A stretch of DNA of 64,000 nucleotides from Streptomyces albus subsp. albus (GCF_000725885.1 NZ_JODR01000011.1:124001-188000); one strand, 5' to 3'. Positions 9,376 through 18,030 are shown, counted from the first letter of the stretch. The notes: generated by a model not told the origin, from the letters alone. A program made the numbers and translations.

Positions 9376-10878
9376 TTGACCGACACCGAACTCAGCCCGC
9401 GCCGCCGGGCGTTGGTGCTCGCGATCTGCTGCATGTCGCTGCTGATCGTCAGCCTGGACACCACGGCCCTCAACGTGGCCCTGCCGGACATCCGCGCCGA
9501 TCTGCACGCCTCGGTCTCCGGGCTCCAGTGGGTGGTGGACGCCTACACCCTCGTGCTGGCGGCCCTGCTGATGCTGGCCGGTTCGACGGCGGACCGGATC
9601 GGGCGGCGCCGCGTCTTCCGCTGGGGCCTGGGCCTCTTCGTGCTCGGCTCGCTGCTGTGCAGCCTGGCGCCGGGGCTCGGATGGCTGGTGGCCGCCCGCG
9701 CGCTCCAGGCGGTGGGCGGCTCGATGCTCAACCCCGTCGCCATGTCGATCATCACCAATACCTTCACCGAACCCCGTGAGCGGGCCCGCGCCATAGGCGT
9801 GTGGGGCGGCGTCGTCGGCATCAGCATGGCGGCCGGCCCCATCCTGGGCGGGCTCCTGGTCGAGGTGAGCGGCTGGCGGGCCATCTTCTGGGTCAACGTC
9901 CCGGTCGGCCTGGCCGCACTGCTGCTGACCACGCGGTACGTCCCCGAGTCCCGTGCGCCGCGCGCCCGCCGCCCCGACCCGGTGGGCCAGCTCCTGATGG
10001 TCGTCCTGCTGGGCGCCCTCACCTGGGGCATCATCGAGAGCCCGCACCAGGGGGCCGCCTCCCCGCTGGTGCTGGGCTGCGCGGCAGCCGCCGTGCTCTC
10101 CCTGGCGGGTCTGCTGGTCTACGAGTCGCGCCGCACCGAGCCGCTGATCGACTTCCGCTTCTTCCGCAGCGTCCCCTTCGCGGGCGCCACGGCGGTGGCC
10201 GTGTGCGCGTTCGCGGCTCTCGGCGGCTTCCTGTTCCTGACGTCCCTCTACCTCCAGGAGGTACGCGGGATGAGCGCACTGCACGCCGGGCTGTGCACTC
10301 TGCCGATGGCCGTGATGACGCTGGTCTTCGCCCCGCTGTCCGGCCGGCTGGTGGGCAGCCGCGGCCCCCGGCTGCCGCTGCTGGCGGCCGGCGCCGGGAT
10401 GACGGCGTGCGGACTGCTCTTCGCCCGCACCGCCTCGGCCGACCTGCCGCTGTGGGTGCTCTTCGTCGGCTACGTCCTGTTCGGCATCGGCTTCGGCCTG
10501 GTCAACGCGCCGATCACCAACACCGCCGTCTCCGGGATGCCGCGCGCCCAGGCGGGGGTCGCCGCCGCACTGGCCTCCACCAGCCGGCAGGTCGGCTCCT
10601 CCCTGGGCGTGGCCGTCATCGGCGCGGTGATGGCGGCGGCGACCACGGGCCGGGCCGGCGGCCTGGGCGATGCCGCCGGGTTCCAGGACGCGCAGCGCAC
10701 CGCCTGGTGGATCCTGGCCGGCTGCGGCCTTTCCGTGCTGGCGCTGGGCGCGCTGACCACCGGCCGGTGGGCCCGCGGGACCGCGCGGCGCACCGCCCAT
10801 CTGCTCGGTGACGAGAGCCCCCAGGCGCCTTCCCCGCGGGCGGCGGACCGCGCCGGGAGCGAGGCGGCGGCGGGATGA
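9376..10878 (+). CDS. MFS drug exporter, DHA2 (EmrB/QacA) type
   Basis: A 500-residue multi-span membrane protein, proton-coupled, probably exporting a toxic compound. The sequence has about 14 hydrophobic spans, opening with VLAICCMSLLIVSLDTTALN (span 1, with the DHA2 motif D1), then the motif A loop DRIGRRR and the antiporter motif C GVVGISMAAGPILGG. I chose TTG 9376, after GGGGGG, rather than TTG 9346, because the promoter -10 and the palindromic operator place the transcript start close to 9344. The last codons overlap the marR ATG (ATGA), so exporter and regulator are one operon. The substrate cannot be told from the sequence. Confidence 0.9.
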   Translation: MTDTELSPRRRALVLAICCMSLLIVSLDTTALNVALPDIRADLHASVSGLQWVVDAYTLVLAALLMLAGSTADRIGRRRVFRWGLGLFVLGSLLCSLAPGLGWLVAARALQAVGGSMLNPVAMSIITNTFTEPRERARAIGVWGGVVGISMAAGPILGGLLVEVSGWRAIFWVNVPVGLAALLLTTRYVPESRAPRARRPDPVGQLLMVVLLGALTWGIIESPHQGAASPLVLGCAAAAVLSLAGLLVYESRRTEPLIDFRFFRSVPFAGATAVAVCAFAALGGFLFLTSLYLQEVRGMSALHAGLCTLPMAVMTLVFAPLSGRLVGSRGPRLPLLAAGAGMTACGLLFARTASADLPLWVLFVGYVLFGIGFGLVNAPITNTAVSGMPRAQAGVAAALASTSRQVGSSLGVAVIGAVMAAATTGRAGGLGDAAGFQDAQRTAWWILAGCGLSVLALGALTTGRWARGTARRTAHLLGDESPQAPSPRAADRAGSEAAAG

Positions 10879-11363
10879 GCGAAGCACTCCGCGCCCGCGA
10901 AGAGAGTGCGGCGGCGGCATCGCGGGAGGAGGGCGGGGCCGAGGAGACCGCCGCCCGGGTCTGGCGCGAGCTGTGCCATCTCGTGCTGGAGGCCGCCGAT
11001 GTGCGCAGACAGGTCACGGAGACACTCGGCATGAGCTACTTCCGGGCCAAGGCGCTGCGCCGTATCGCCGACAAGGGCCCCCTCACCCTGAGCGCGCTGG
11101 CGGCGGCACTGTACGCGGACGCCCCCTACACCACGCTGGCCGTCGACCACCTGGTGCGGCGCGGCCTCGTCACCCGGGAGCCGAACCCGGCCGACCGCCG
11201 CTCCAAGCTGGTGGAGGTCACCGAGGCGGGGGCCCGCGCGGTGGCCGAGATGAGGCGGATCACCGACACCCCGCCGCCGGCGCTGCGGGGTCTGCCCCAG
11301 GCCGATCTGAGCACCCTGGAGCGCATCCTGGACGACGCGCTGCACGGCCCCCCACCGGACTGA
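10875..11363 (+). CDS. MarR-family transcriptional regulator
   Basis: A 162-residue winged-helix repressor. Residues 25-65 form the dimerisation helix, and residues 68-125 the wHTH: ADKGPLTLSALAAALY (recognition region begins), DHLVRRGLVTREPNPADRRS (wing) and KLVEVTEAG. ATG 10875 overlaps the exporter stop. The usual circuit is autorepression, relieved when the drug binds. The 33-bp palindrome upstream of the exporter is the obvious site. It is followed by a run of short GC-rich palindromic repeats and a strong terminator. Confidence 0.88.
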   Translation: MSEALRAREESAAAASREEGGAEETAARVWRELCHLVLEAADVRRQVTETLGMSYFRAKALRRIADKGPLTLSALAAALYADAPYTTLAVDHLVRRGLVTREPNPADRRSKLVEVTEAGARAVAEMRRITDTPPPALRGLPQADLSTLERILDDALHGPPPD

Positions 11364-11446
11364 GCGGCGGACACGTGGCATGGGCCCACGCTCGCCGGAC
11401 GGTCACGGCCCGGCGCCGGGTGGCCGCCGGGCGTGCCGGAGGGCCG

Positions 11447-11660
11447 AGGGCCGGGTGCCCGGAATGCCGAGGGCCGGGCGTGCGGAACGGCCGGGCGCCC
11501 GGCGTCCGGAAAGCCCAGGACTTCGCGTGCCGGAGGGCAGAGGTCCCGGCGCCCGGGAAACCGAGGTCCCGGCGCCCGGGAAACCGAGGTCCCGGCATGC
11601 CGAAGGGCCCGAGGTCCCGGTGTGCGGAAAGGCCGAGGTTCCGGCGTGCGGAAAGGCCGA
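11447..11660. repeat. Array of degenerate 23-25-bp GC-rich palindromic repeats
   Basis: Successive copies begin with AGGTCCCGG or AGGGCCGGG and continue to about AAACCG or AAGGCCG. Clear starts are at 11447, 11470, 11541, 11564, 11587, 11612, 11636 and 11660, so the period is 23-25 bases with a less regular stretch in the middle. Two adjacent units at 11541-11586 are identical. Each unit is partly self-complementary (CCCGG...CCGGG). The period is not a multiple of three, so it is not coding. It fills the space between marR and the terminator. Confidence 0.7.
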
Positions 11661-11699
11661 GGGCCCGGCCGGACGTGGGACGGGTCCGGCCGGGCCCTC
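11659..11699. terminator. Bidirectional terminator between marR and the sigma-factor gene
   Basis: GAGGGCCCGGCCGGA (11659-11673) pairs perfectly with TCCGGCCGGGCCCTC (11685-11699) across an 11-base loop. It lies between convergent genes. A second small hairpin, GCACACC-cgaa-GGTGTGC (11718-11735), sits closer to the sigma-factor stop and probably serves that gene. Confidence 0.8.
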
Positions 11700-11746
11700 G
11701 GCACGCGGAGTCGCCGTGCACACCCGAAGGTGTGCGGCGCCCCGCG

Positions 11747-12739
11747 TCACTCCTCGACCAACAGCCCCTTGCGGAGCTTGCCCAGGGTGCGCGAGAGGAG
11801 ACGGGAGACGTGCATCTGGGAGATGCCCAGTTCCTCGCCGATCTCCGACTGGGTCATGTTCGCCACGAAACGCAGGGAGAGGATTCTGCGGTCGCGGGCG
11901 GGGAGTTCGGCGATCAGGGGTTTGAGGGATTCGACGTACTCGATGCCTTCGAGTCCGTGGTCCTCGTAGCCGATGCGGTCGGCCAGGGCCCCTTCGCTGT
12001 CGTCCTCCTCGGGCTGGGCGTCGAGCGAGCTGGCGGTGTAGGCGTTGCTCGCCGCCATGCCTTCGACGACTTCCTCGGTGGAGATGTCGAGCCGCTTGGC
12101 CAGTTCCTCGACGGTCGGTGCGCGGTCGAGGGTCTGGGCGAGTTCGTCGCCGGCCTTGGCCAGGTCGAGCCGGAGTTCCTGGAGGCGGCGGGGTACGCGC
12201 ACCGACCAGGACGTGTCGCGGAAGAAACGCTTGATCTCGCCGACGATGGTCGGCATCGCGAAGGTGGGGAACTCGACGCCGCGGTCGAGTTCGAACCGGT
12301 CGATCGCCTTGATCAGGCCGATGGTGCCGACCTGGACGATGTCCTCCATGGGCTCGCTGCGGGAGCGGAACCGGGAGGCGGCGAACTTCACCAGTGCGAG
12401 GTTGAGTTCGACGAGCGTGTTGCGGACGTACGCGTACTCGTGGGTGCCCTCTTCGAGGGTCTCCAGGCGCCGGAAGAGCGTCTTGGACAGGGCCCGCGCG
12501 TCCAGCGGGCCGACCTCGTCATAGGGTGGGATCTCAGGGAGCTGGAGCTGGTCGAAGAGGTCGGCTTCCACCGCCTCGGCGATCGCTTCCGTGCTCGCCC
12601 GGTCACCGTCGGGGACGTCGATGGGCAGGGACTGGGGATCCGGCAGTTGGTCCGGGCTGAACTGCTCCGGGACGGCGGGAGTGGTCGCGACCTGCGTCTG
12701 GGCGGGGTCGGATATCCCGTTGGCGAGCCGGGGTGACAT
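11747..12739 (-). CDS. sigI: SigB/SigF-type alternative sigma factor (sigI-like)
   Basis: A 330-residue group 3 sigma factor. ATG 12739 follows GGAGGA. Residues 1-75 are a variable leader. Region 2 includes EDIVQVGTIGLIKAIDRF and FPTFAMPTIVGEIKR, region 3 DTSWSVRVPRRLQELR, and region 4 the helix-turn-helix MTQSEIGEELGISQMHVSRL. The divergent STAS and HATPase genes are the classic antagonist and anti-sigma pair, so activity is probably set by partner switching. The symbol rests on my recollection that S. coelicolor sigI sits beside the hut genes with this layout. The class is certain, the orthology less so. I found no convincing SigB-type promoter upstream. Confidence 0.85.
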   Translation of the reverse strand: MSPRLANGISDPAQTQVATTPAVPEQFSPDQLPDPQSLPIDVPDGDRASTEAIAEAVEADLFDQLQLPEIPPYDEVGPLDARALSKTLFRRLETLEEGTHEYAYVRNTLVELNLALVKFAASRFRSRSEPMEDIVQVGTIGLIKAIDRFELDRGVEFPTFAMPTIVGEIKRFFRDTSWSVRVPRRLQELRLDLAKAGDELAQTLDRAPTVEELAKRLDISTEEVVEGMAASNAYTASSLDAQPEEDDSEGALADRIGYEDHGLEGIEYVESLKPLIAELPARDRRILSLRFVANMTQSEIGEELGISQMHVSRLLSRTLGKLRKGLLVEE

Positions 12740-12999
12740 GGCTGTCCTCCATGGTTTCTCGGCATATGGCTGCCGAAGCCGTGACGTGCACTACGGGGTG
12801 CGGCGCCTCCAAGGCCGACGTTGGTTCGGTATCTGTACTAGACCTACCTGTTTCTCCACAGGCAGAGCAAGTTCGTTACGTCCCGTGACGTCCGGTTTCG
12901 TGCAATGTTCGGCTACCGGTAACGCCGCCGAGGGCGTAGGGTTCGAACCGCCTCACGGGGGAAGCAGTGAAGGCCCTCACGCGATCAGAAGGGGTGTGC

Positions 13000-13398
13000 A
13001 TGGACCGCGGGATGCCCGGCAGCACAAGCCGGGGCCGGCTGACGGTCGACGTACGGCACGAGGGAGAGAGTGCCGTGGTGACCCCGGACGGTGAGCTCGA
13101 TCATCACACCGCGGAACTGCTGCGCGAGCCTCTGGAGCGCAGCGTCGACGACGGGTACAGCCGTCTCGTCGTCGACTGCTCGCGGCTGGAGTTCTGCGAC
13201 TCCACGGGGCTGAACGTACTGCTCGGCGCCCGGCTGAAGGCGGAGGCCGCGGGGGGCGGTGTGCACCTGGCGGCGATGCAGCCGGTGGTCGCGCGGGTCT
13301 TCGAGATCACGGGGGCCAACGCGGTCTTCACCGTGCACGAGGATCTCGCGTCGGCGCTCCGGCACCCGTCGGGCGCGTCACCCCAGCCCGACGCGTGA
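13000..13398 (+). CDS. arsI: STAS-domain anti-sigma factor antagonist (arsI-like)
   Basis: A 132-residue single-domain STAS protein that, when unphosphorylated, binds an HATPase anti-sigma factor and frees the sigma factor. Key motifs are VTPDGELDHHTAELL and the phospho-acceptor segment LEFCDSTGLNVLL, whose Ser is the expected phosphorylation site. I start at ATG 13000, after AAGGGG. GTG 12967, after GGGGGA, would add 11 residues and cannot be excluded. It is divergent from the sigma-factor gene, separated by 260 bases, and followed by the HATPase gene 180 bases on. The symbol follows the S. coelicolor sigI locus by synteny recall. Confidence 0.82.
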   Translation: MDRGMPGSTSRGRLTVDVRHEGESAVVTPDGELDHHTAELLREPLERSVDDGYSRLVVDCSRLEFCDSTGLNVLLGARLKAEAAGGGVHLAAMQPVVARVFEITGANAVFTVHEDLASALRHPSGASPQPDA

Positions 13399-13577
13399 CC
13401 AGCGCGTTGCACGCATCACACAGGTCCGGCTCAATCCGTAAGTGTTCTCACGGTGCGTCCGGGCAGGAGTCCAACGAATCTGTCAGTCATTCGTGTACAG
13501 CGCGTCAAGGGTCCGCCGGTGGCGGGCCGACGTGGGACGGCGAATCGTGAACCGGTGATCGGTGAGGTGAACCACTG

Positions 13578-14360
13578 ATGAGCACCACCCGGCCGCAACC
13601 GGCGGGCGACCGCGGTCCGGAGCCGGATGGCACTCCGGCGACCGCGGGCCCGGGGTGCGGCGCGGCCGGGGACGCGCGGGCTCGGACCGCGGGGGAGCGG
13701 CCCGCCGAGGCGGGGGCCGGCCCGGTCGCGGTGCCGTCCGACGGGGGCCCTTCCGTCGAGGCGGGGGCCGCTGACGCGCAGGTGCGGGCCGGTACGGATA
13801 CTGGGCGTGGGCCGATCTCCGGAGTCTTGAATTCCGCGGCTGCTTCCACGTCCGCACCCGAACCCGAAGGGGGGAAAGGCGCCATGGGGACCGCTGCGGA
13901 GAGTGCGGCCTCGGCCGCCGCCGGAGCCGCACGCCAGCCGAGCCGGCCGATGCGGCAGGTACGCAGGCTGCGGCTGGTCGGAGCGAGTGGTGCCGTGCCC
14001 CGCGCGCGGGACTTCACCCGCCAGGCCCTGCACGACTGGGGCTGGCTGCCCGCGGCCACGGCCGATCAGCGGGCCGCGGCCGAGGATGTGCTGCTCGTCG
14101 TCTCGGAGCTGGTGACCAACGCCTGTCTGCACGCCAACGGGCCCGAGGAGCTGCGCGTCGGCGCCGACTCCAAGGTGCTCCGGCTGGAGATCGTCGATCT
14201 GGGCAGCGGTTCCCCCGCCCCGCGCACCCCGCACCGGGCCGGGCGGCCCGGCGGGCACGGCATGTTCATCGTCCAGCGGCTGTGTCTGGACTGGGGTGTG
14301 GTGCGCAATCCGGACGGACCGGGCAAGACCGTGTGGGCGGAGCTGGCGGCGCCCAGCTGA
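13578..14360 (+). CDS. prsI: HATPase anti-sigma factor / serine kinase (prsI-like), long low-complexity N-terminus
   Basis: A 260-residue protein. The last 140 residues are an RsbW-like GHKL domain: SELVTNACLHA (N-box Asn), VDLGSGSP (G1) and GGHGMFIVQRL (G2). Such proteins bind and inhibit the sigma factor and phosphorylate the STAS antagonist. The first ~115 residues are Ala/Gly/Pro-rich and apparently disordered. ATG 13578 has GAGGTGA ten bases upstream, but ATG 13884 is preceded by a very strong AAGGGGGG and would give a 158-residue protein of normal family size, so two products or a later start are possible. A strong terminator follows. Confidence 0.82.
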   Translation: MSTTRPQPAGDRGPEPDGTPATAGPGCGAAGDARARTAGERPAEAGAGPVAVPSDGGPSVEAGAADAQVRAGTDTGRGPISGVLNSAAASTSAPEPEGGKGAMGTAAESAASAAAGAARQPSRPMRQVRRLRLVGASGAVPRARDFTRQALHDWGWLPAATADQRAAAEDVLLVVSELVTNACLHANGPEELRVGADSKVLRLEIVDLGSGSPAPRTPHRAGRPGGHGMFIVQRLCLDWGVVRNPDGPGKTVWAELAAPS

Positions 14361-14389
14361 CGCGTACCGCGGAGCCCCTGCGTACGACG

Positions 14390-14422
14390 AGGGCCCGGTG
14401 GCCACAGTGGCCACCGGGCCCT
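14390..14422 (+). terminator. Strong hairpin terminator after the anti-sigma gene
   Basis: AGGGCCCGGTGGCCA (14390-14404) and TGGCCACCGGGCCCT (14408-14422) form a perfect 15-bp stem with a 3-base loop, followed by GACGTTTT. It separates the sigma-regulation module from the surface operon. Confidence 0.85.
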
Positions 14423-14541
14423 GACGTTTTCGCGCACGCGGTGCGAACTCTCTTCCCTCGGCAAGGGGGCGGGGCTACTGTCGGCAGCCGAATCTGATGT
14501 GTCGTCAGTAACTTGCGAGTCCGGATGAAGGGGGAACCCCC

Positions 14542-15324
14542 GTGTCCCACAGCAAGCCACACTCCGCCCGCACGGTCGCCGCCACGGCGGTGGCGGCCCT
14601 CGTCGCCGGATCAGCCGTGCTGCTGACGGCCCCGGCCGCGAGCGCCACGACCGTCGACGTGGACTACCAGTGCAAGACGCCCATCGGTGACAAGGGCGCC
14701 GTCTCGCCCATCGACATCAAGGGCGTCAAGAGCGGCAGCGGCTACAAGCTCACCATGTCCTTCGAGAAGGGCGTCTCCTCCAGCCCCATCGAGCTGGGCA
14801 AGGGCGCCATGAACCCCAGCGCCAAGATCAAGCTGGGCGGTGCGGAGACCGGCACCGTCTCCGTGAGCGGCCCGCCCAACGAGGAGAAGATCCCCGCCAA
14901 CACACCCATCAAGATCCCGGACCTGTCCGGCACCTACACGCCGAAGAAGACCGGCAAGGTCACCTTCACCGCGAGCACCCTCACCATCAAGGCGCTGGGC
15001 ACCACCACCACCTGTGAGCCCAAGAACAACCCCAAGCCCTCCCTCACCCTGGACGTGACCGCGGCGGGCGGCGGCGGCTCGGACGGCGGGTCGGGCGGTT
15101 CCGGCGGGGCGACGGGCGGCGGCTCGGACGGCGGTACGGGCGGCGCCACGGCCGGCGGCGGGTCGGCCTCCACGTCAGGGGGCGCCTCCGGCGGCGGCGA
15201 GCTGCCCAAGACCGGACCCACCGACTCGGCGGTGGCCCTGGGCACCCTCGGCGGGACCGTGCTCCTGGCCGGCGTCGGAGGCGCCCTGTGGGTCACCCGG
15301 CGCAGGGCCGCGGTCCGGCCCTGA
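14542..15324 (+). CDS. Secreted LPXTG cell-wall-anchored protein
   Basis: A 260-residue surface protein starting at GTG 14542 after AAGGGGG. It has a Sec signal peptide (about residues 1-35, ending PAASATT), then a ~130-residue extracellular domain with two Cys (YQCKTP, TTTCEPK) that probably form a disulfide. A Gly/Ser/Thr linker (about 178-220) is followed by the sortase signal ELPKTG, a hydrophobic span and the Arg-rich tail RRRAAVRP. Sortase would attach it to peptidoglycan. It heads a three-gene operon with two other surface proteins. The motif is LPKTG rather than the LAXTG of class E sortase substrates. The function of the globular domain is unknown. Confidence 0.85.
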   Translation: MSHSKPHSARTVAATAVAALVAGSAVLLTAPAASATTVDVDYQCKTPIGDKGAVSPIDIKGVKSGSGYKLTMSFEKGVSSSPIELGKGAMNPSAKIKLGGAETGTVSVSGPPNEEKIPANTPIKIPDLSGTYTPKKTGKVTFTASTLTIKALGTTTTCEPKNNPKPSLTLDVTAAGGGGSDGGSGGSGGATGGGSDGGTGGATAGGGSASTSGGASGGGELPKTGPTDSAVALGTLGGTVLLAGVGGALWVTRRRAAVRP

Positions 15325-15327
15325 CCC

Positions 15328-16458
15328 GTGCCGATGCGAGCCGCACCCCCGCGTCCCCGTGCCACGCCGGCCCCGCACCCCGGCGCCGGGCGGACGGTGG
15401 CGCGGGGGCTGCTAGGACTGTTGCTCGCCCTGCTGTGGGTGTGCGGGGCGGCGAGCGGCGTGGGCGCCGGGGCGGACCGGGACGGCGACTCCTGGACGGC
15501 GGCGCCGCAGCCACCGGAGGGGGCGCCCACGGCGGACGCGCGGTCCTTCTTCTATCTGGAGGGACCGCCCGGCACCGTGCTCACCGATGTGCTGGCCCTG
15601 ACCAACCCCGGTGACCGCCCCCGTACGTTCCGGCTGCGCGGTGCCGACGCCTACAACCGGGGCGGCGGCGACTTCGCCGTCCGGGAGGAGGGCCGCAGCG
15701 AGGGGGCCGGGAAGTGGCTGGCGCTCGCCCGGGACACCGTCGAGGTGCCGCCGCGCACCCGCGCCCAGGTGCCGCTCAGCGTGACGGTGCCCCGCGAGGC
15801 CGTGCCGGGGGACCATCCCGCGGCGGTCGTCGTCAGCGACGGCGAGCGCACCGCCGGTGTCCGCGTCCACCTGCGGGTGAGCGGCCCGACACTGGCCGCG
15901 CTCGGCGTCGAGGACGTCTCCGTCACGGGTCGGGACGACGGTACGGCCCGGATCAGCTACACGCTGGTCAACCGGGGCAACACCGCGTTGCGGCCCCGGC
16001 TGGCGGTGCGCGTGGACGGGCTGTTCGGGCCGCTGACACGGCACGCGTCCCGTCCGCTGCCGGTCGAGCTGCTGCCCGGCCAGCGGGTCACCCGCCACGA
16101 GCGCTGGAGTGATCCGCCCCGGCTGGACGTGGCCGACGTACGGCTCACCGTCACGGCGGACGGCGGCGCCCGGGACGTGGCCACCACCTCGTACACGGCC
16201 GTGCCCTGGGGCTGGGCCGGCGGACTGCTGCTGGCGCTCGGGGCGGGCGGCGCGGGCTGGTACCTGCGCGGCAGACGGCGTGCGGGCGGCGGCCCGGACC
16301 CGGCCCGCGACGGCCCCTCCGAGGGCCGCACCGGCGGCGGGCGCGGCGGCCGGGGAGCCGGCCGGAGCGGCCACGACGGCGGGGCGGACGGTGACGAGGC
16401 GGGGGAGCGCGGGGACGGCAGCGGCGGACAGCACGAGTTGACGGGAGCGGCGAAGTGA
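15328..16458 (+). CDS. Membrane-anchored DUF916-like (WxL-interacting-type) surface protein
   Basis: A 376-residue protein starting GTG 15328, three bases after the previous stop (ATG 15334 is the alternative). It has a signal peptide, then an immunoglobulin-like region with FFYLEGPPGTVLTDVLALTN and RTFRLRGADAYN, matching the DUF916/WxL-interacting peptidoglycan-binding family. A second beta domain follows. One transmembrane span near residue 300 (WAGGLLLALGAGGAGWYL) leads into a basic, Gly-rich cytoplasmic tail. It probably sits outside the membrane and contacts peptidoglycan or its operon partners. It overlaps the next GTG by four bases (GTGA). Confidence 0.72.
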   Translation: MPMRAAPPRPRATPAPHPGAGRTVARGLLGLLLALLWVCGAASGVGAGADRDGDSWTAAPQPPEGAPTADARSFFYLEGPPGTVLTDVLALTNPGDRPRTFRLRGADAYNRGGGDFAVREEGRSEGAGKWLALARDTVEVPPRTRAQVPLSVTVPREAVPGDHPAAVVVSDGERTAGVRVHLRVSGPTLAALGVEDVSVTGRDDGTARISYTLVNRGNTALRPRLAVRVDGLFGPLTRHASRPLPVELLPGQRVTRHERWSDPPRLDVADVRLTVTADGGARDVATTSYTAVPWGWAGGLLLALGAGGAGWYLRGRRRAGGGPDPARDGPSEGRTGGGRGGRGAGRSGHDGGADGDEAGERGDGSGGQHELTGAAK

Positions 16459-17453
16459 CGACCAGCGTCCGACGGACCGTGTGTCTCGTGGCGGCCCTCG
16501 CGGGGCTGCTGCTGCCGGCGGCGGCCTCCGCCTCGGCGGCGGGCGGCGGCCCCGCCCCGGCGGAGACCGCGCGCAAGCCGCGGCTGACCCTCTCCCAGGA
16601 CGAGGCCGGGGCCGGGGCCACCGTCACGGTGCGCGGCAGCGGCTGGCGGCCCGGCACCCTGCTCACCCTGCTGCTGTGCGGCCAGAACGCGATCGGCGGC
16701 ACCAACAGCTGCGCCAACGCGGAGGGACGTGCCGTCACCACGGACGGTGAGGGCCGCTTCACCGGCAAGCTGCCGGTCGCGGAGCCGCCCAAGCCGTGCC
16801 CGTGCGTGGTGCGCGCCGCCACGGTGACCGGCGACTACGCGGCGGCCGACGCGGGCTTCAAGGTCGCGGGCCATCCCGTCGCCCCGCTGCCCGAACGGCG
16901 TTCCGGGGGCCGGCTGGCCGTGCTGGCGGCGCGGCTGGAGGGGGAGAGCGGGGTGCTCAACTGGTTCGGTGCCCCGCAACAGCGGACGCTGGTGCTGACC
17001 GTCGGCAACCTGGGCTCCGAGCGGGCCAGGAACCCGGTCTTCGAGGTGGGCACCTCGCACGGCGTCCTGGCGCCCGAGTGGGAGCGGCAGCAGTGGCGCG
17101 GCACCGTCGATCCGGGCCAGAAGCGGCGGATCGAGCTGGATGTCGAGCTGGCGGCCGGTGCGCACGGTGACTACGCGGTGGCGGCCCGGCTGGACCGGCG
17201 CACCCTGACGGAGCAGCCCTGGGACGTGGGCCGGCCCTGGGGGGTCACCCTCTTCTGGATCCTGCTGTGCGTGGTGGTGCCGGCGGGGATCTTCCGGCTG
17301 GGCATGCTGCTCGTCAACCGCCTGCGCCCCGTCCCACCGGACAGCCCCGGGACGGCGGAAGACGGCTCCGGAACGCCGGACGGCCCCGGGCGACCGGGAA
17401 GGCGCGGCCGGACCACGAAGGCCGAACGTCGGGACCGGACCGCCAAGACCTGA
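16455..17453 (+). CDS. Secreted, C-terminally membrane-anchored protein with neocarzinostatin-like beta domain
   Basis: A 332-residue protein translationally coupled to the DUF916-like gene. Signal peptide residues 1-29, then a beta-sandwich (LSQDEAGAGATVTVRGSGW, about residues 43-61) of the kind annotated as neocarzinostatin-like, with four Cys (LLCGQN, NSCAN, PCPC). A second beta domain (about 150-260) is followed by one transmembrane span (TLFWILLCVVVPAGIFRLGM) and a short cytoplasmic tail. The tail ends TTKAERRDRTAKT, the first units of a 24-bp repeat array that continues in the same frame past the TGA for another 194 codons. No small-molecule ligand can be inferred. Confidence 0.75.
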   Translation: MTTSVRRTVCLVAALAGLLLPAAASASAAGGGPAPAETARKPRLTLSQDEAGAGATVTVRGSGWRPGTLLTLLLCGQNAIGGTNSCANAEGRAVTTDGEGRFTGKLPVAEPPKPCPCVVRAATVTGDYAAADAGFKVAGHPVAPLPERRSGGRLAVLAARLEGESGVLNWFGAPQQRTLVLTVGNLGSERARNPVFEVGTSHGVLAPEWERQQWRGTVDPGQKRRIELDVELAAGAHGDYAVAARLDRRTLTEQPWDVGRPWGVTLFWILLCVVVPAGIFRLGMLLVNRLRPVPPDSPGTAEDGSGTPDGPGRPGRRGRTTKAERRDRTAKT

Positions 17454-17990
17454 CGTCGGGGCGGGGCCGCCAAGGCCGAACGGCGCGGCGGGACCACCAA
17501 GACGGGTCGTCGGGCTGGGGCCGTCGTGGCCGAACGGCGCGGCGGGGCCGTCAGGGCCGAACGGCGCGGCGGGACCACCAAGACGGGTCGTCGGGCCGGG
17601 GCCGTCAAGGCCGAGCGTCGGGCCGGGGCCGCCAGGGCCGAACGTCGGGCCGGGGCCGTCAGGGCCGAACGTCGGGACCGGATCACGAGGCCGAACGTCG
17701 GGGCGGGGCCGTCAAGGCGGGACGTCGGGACCGGACCAGGAGGCCGAACGGCGCGGCGGGGCCGTCGTGGCCGAACGGCGGGGCGGGACCGTCAAGGCCG
17801 AGCGGCGGGACCGGACCACGAGACCGAACGGCAAGGCCGGACCGCCAAGACCCGACGCCGGGCCGGGGCCGTCAAGGCCGAGCGCCGGGCCGGGGCCGCC
17901 AAGGCCGAACGGCGGGCCGGGGCCACCAAGACGGAACCGCGCGGCGGCGGCGTCGGGACCACCGGCGCCGCACCGCGCGGCGGGAACGCG
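17400..17990 (+). repeat. 24-bp tandem repeat array encoding Lys/Ala/Glu/Arg octapeptides
   Basis: The unit is about AAGGCCGAACGTCGGGCCGG plus four bases, reading KAERRAGA in the frame of the preceding gene. The array starts inside that gene's last codons, crosses its TGA (17451-17453) and runs to about 17990, with a few indels that shift the phase near 17690. The same frame stays open from 17454 to 18035. All three forward frames are open in places because the unit lacks stop-like codons, so openness alone is weak evidence of translation. Confidence 0.75.
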
Positions 17991-17991
17991 A

Positions 17992-18030
17992 CGGCCCCCT
18001 TCCGTCCCGCGAGGGGGCGGAAGGGGGCCG
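17992..18030. terminator. Hairpin terminator between the repeat array and the POT transporter gene
   Basis: CGGCCCCCTTCCG (17992-18004) and CGGAAGGGGGCCG (18018-18030) are exact complements with a 13-base loop. It sits 18 bases past the stop of the reverse-strand transporter gene and can serve both directions. Confidence 0.75.

Noticed and set aside
12740..12966. Search for a SigB-type promoter (GTTT-N14/16-GGGTA) between the sigma-factor and STAS genes
   Set aside because: GTTT and GGCTAC occur near 12895-12920, but the spacing is 12 bases, too short, so no autoregulatory promoter is claimed.
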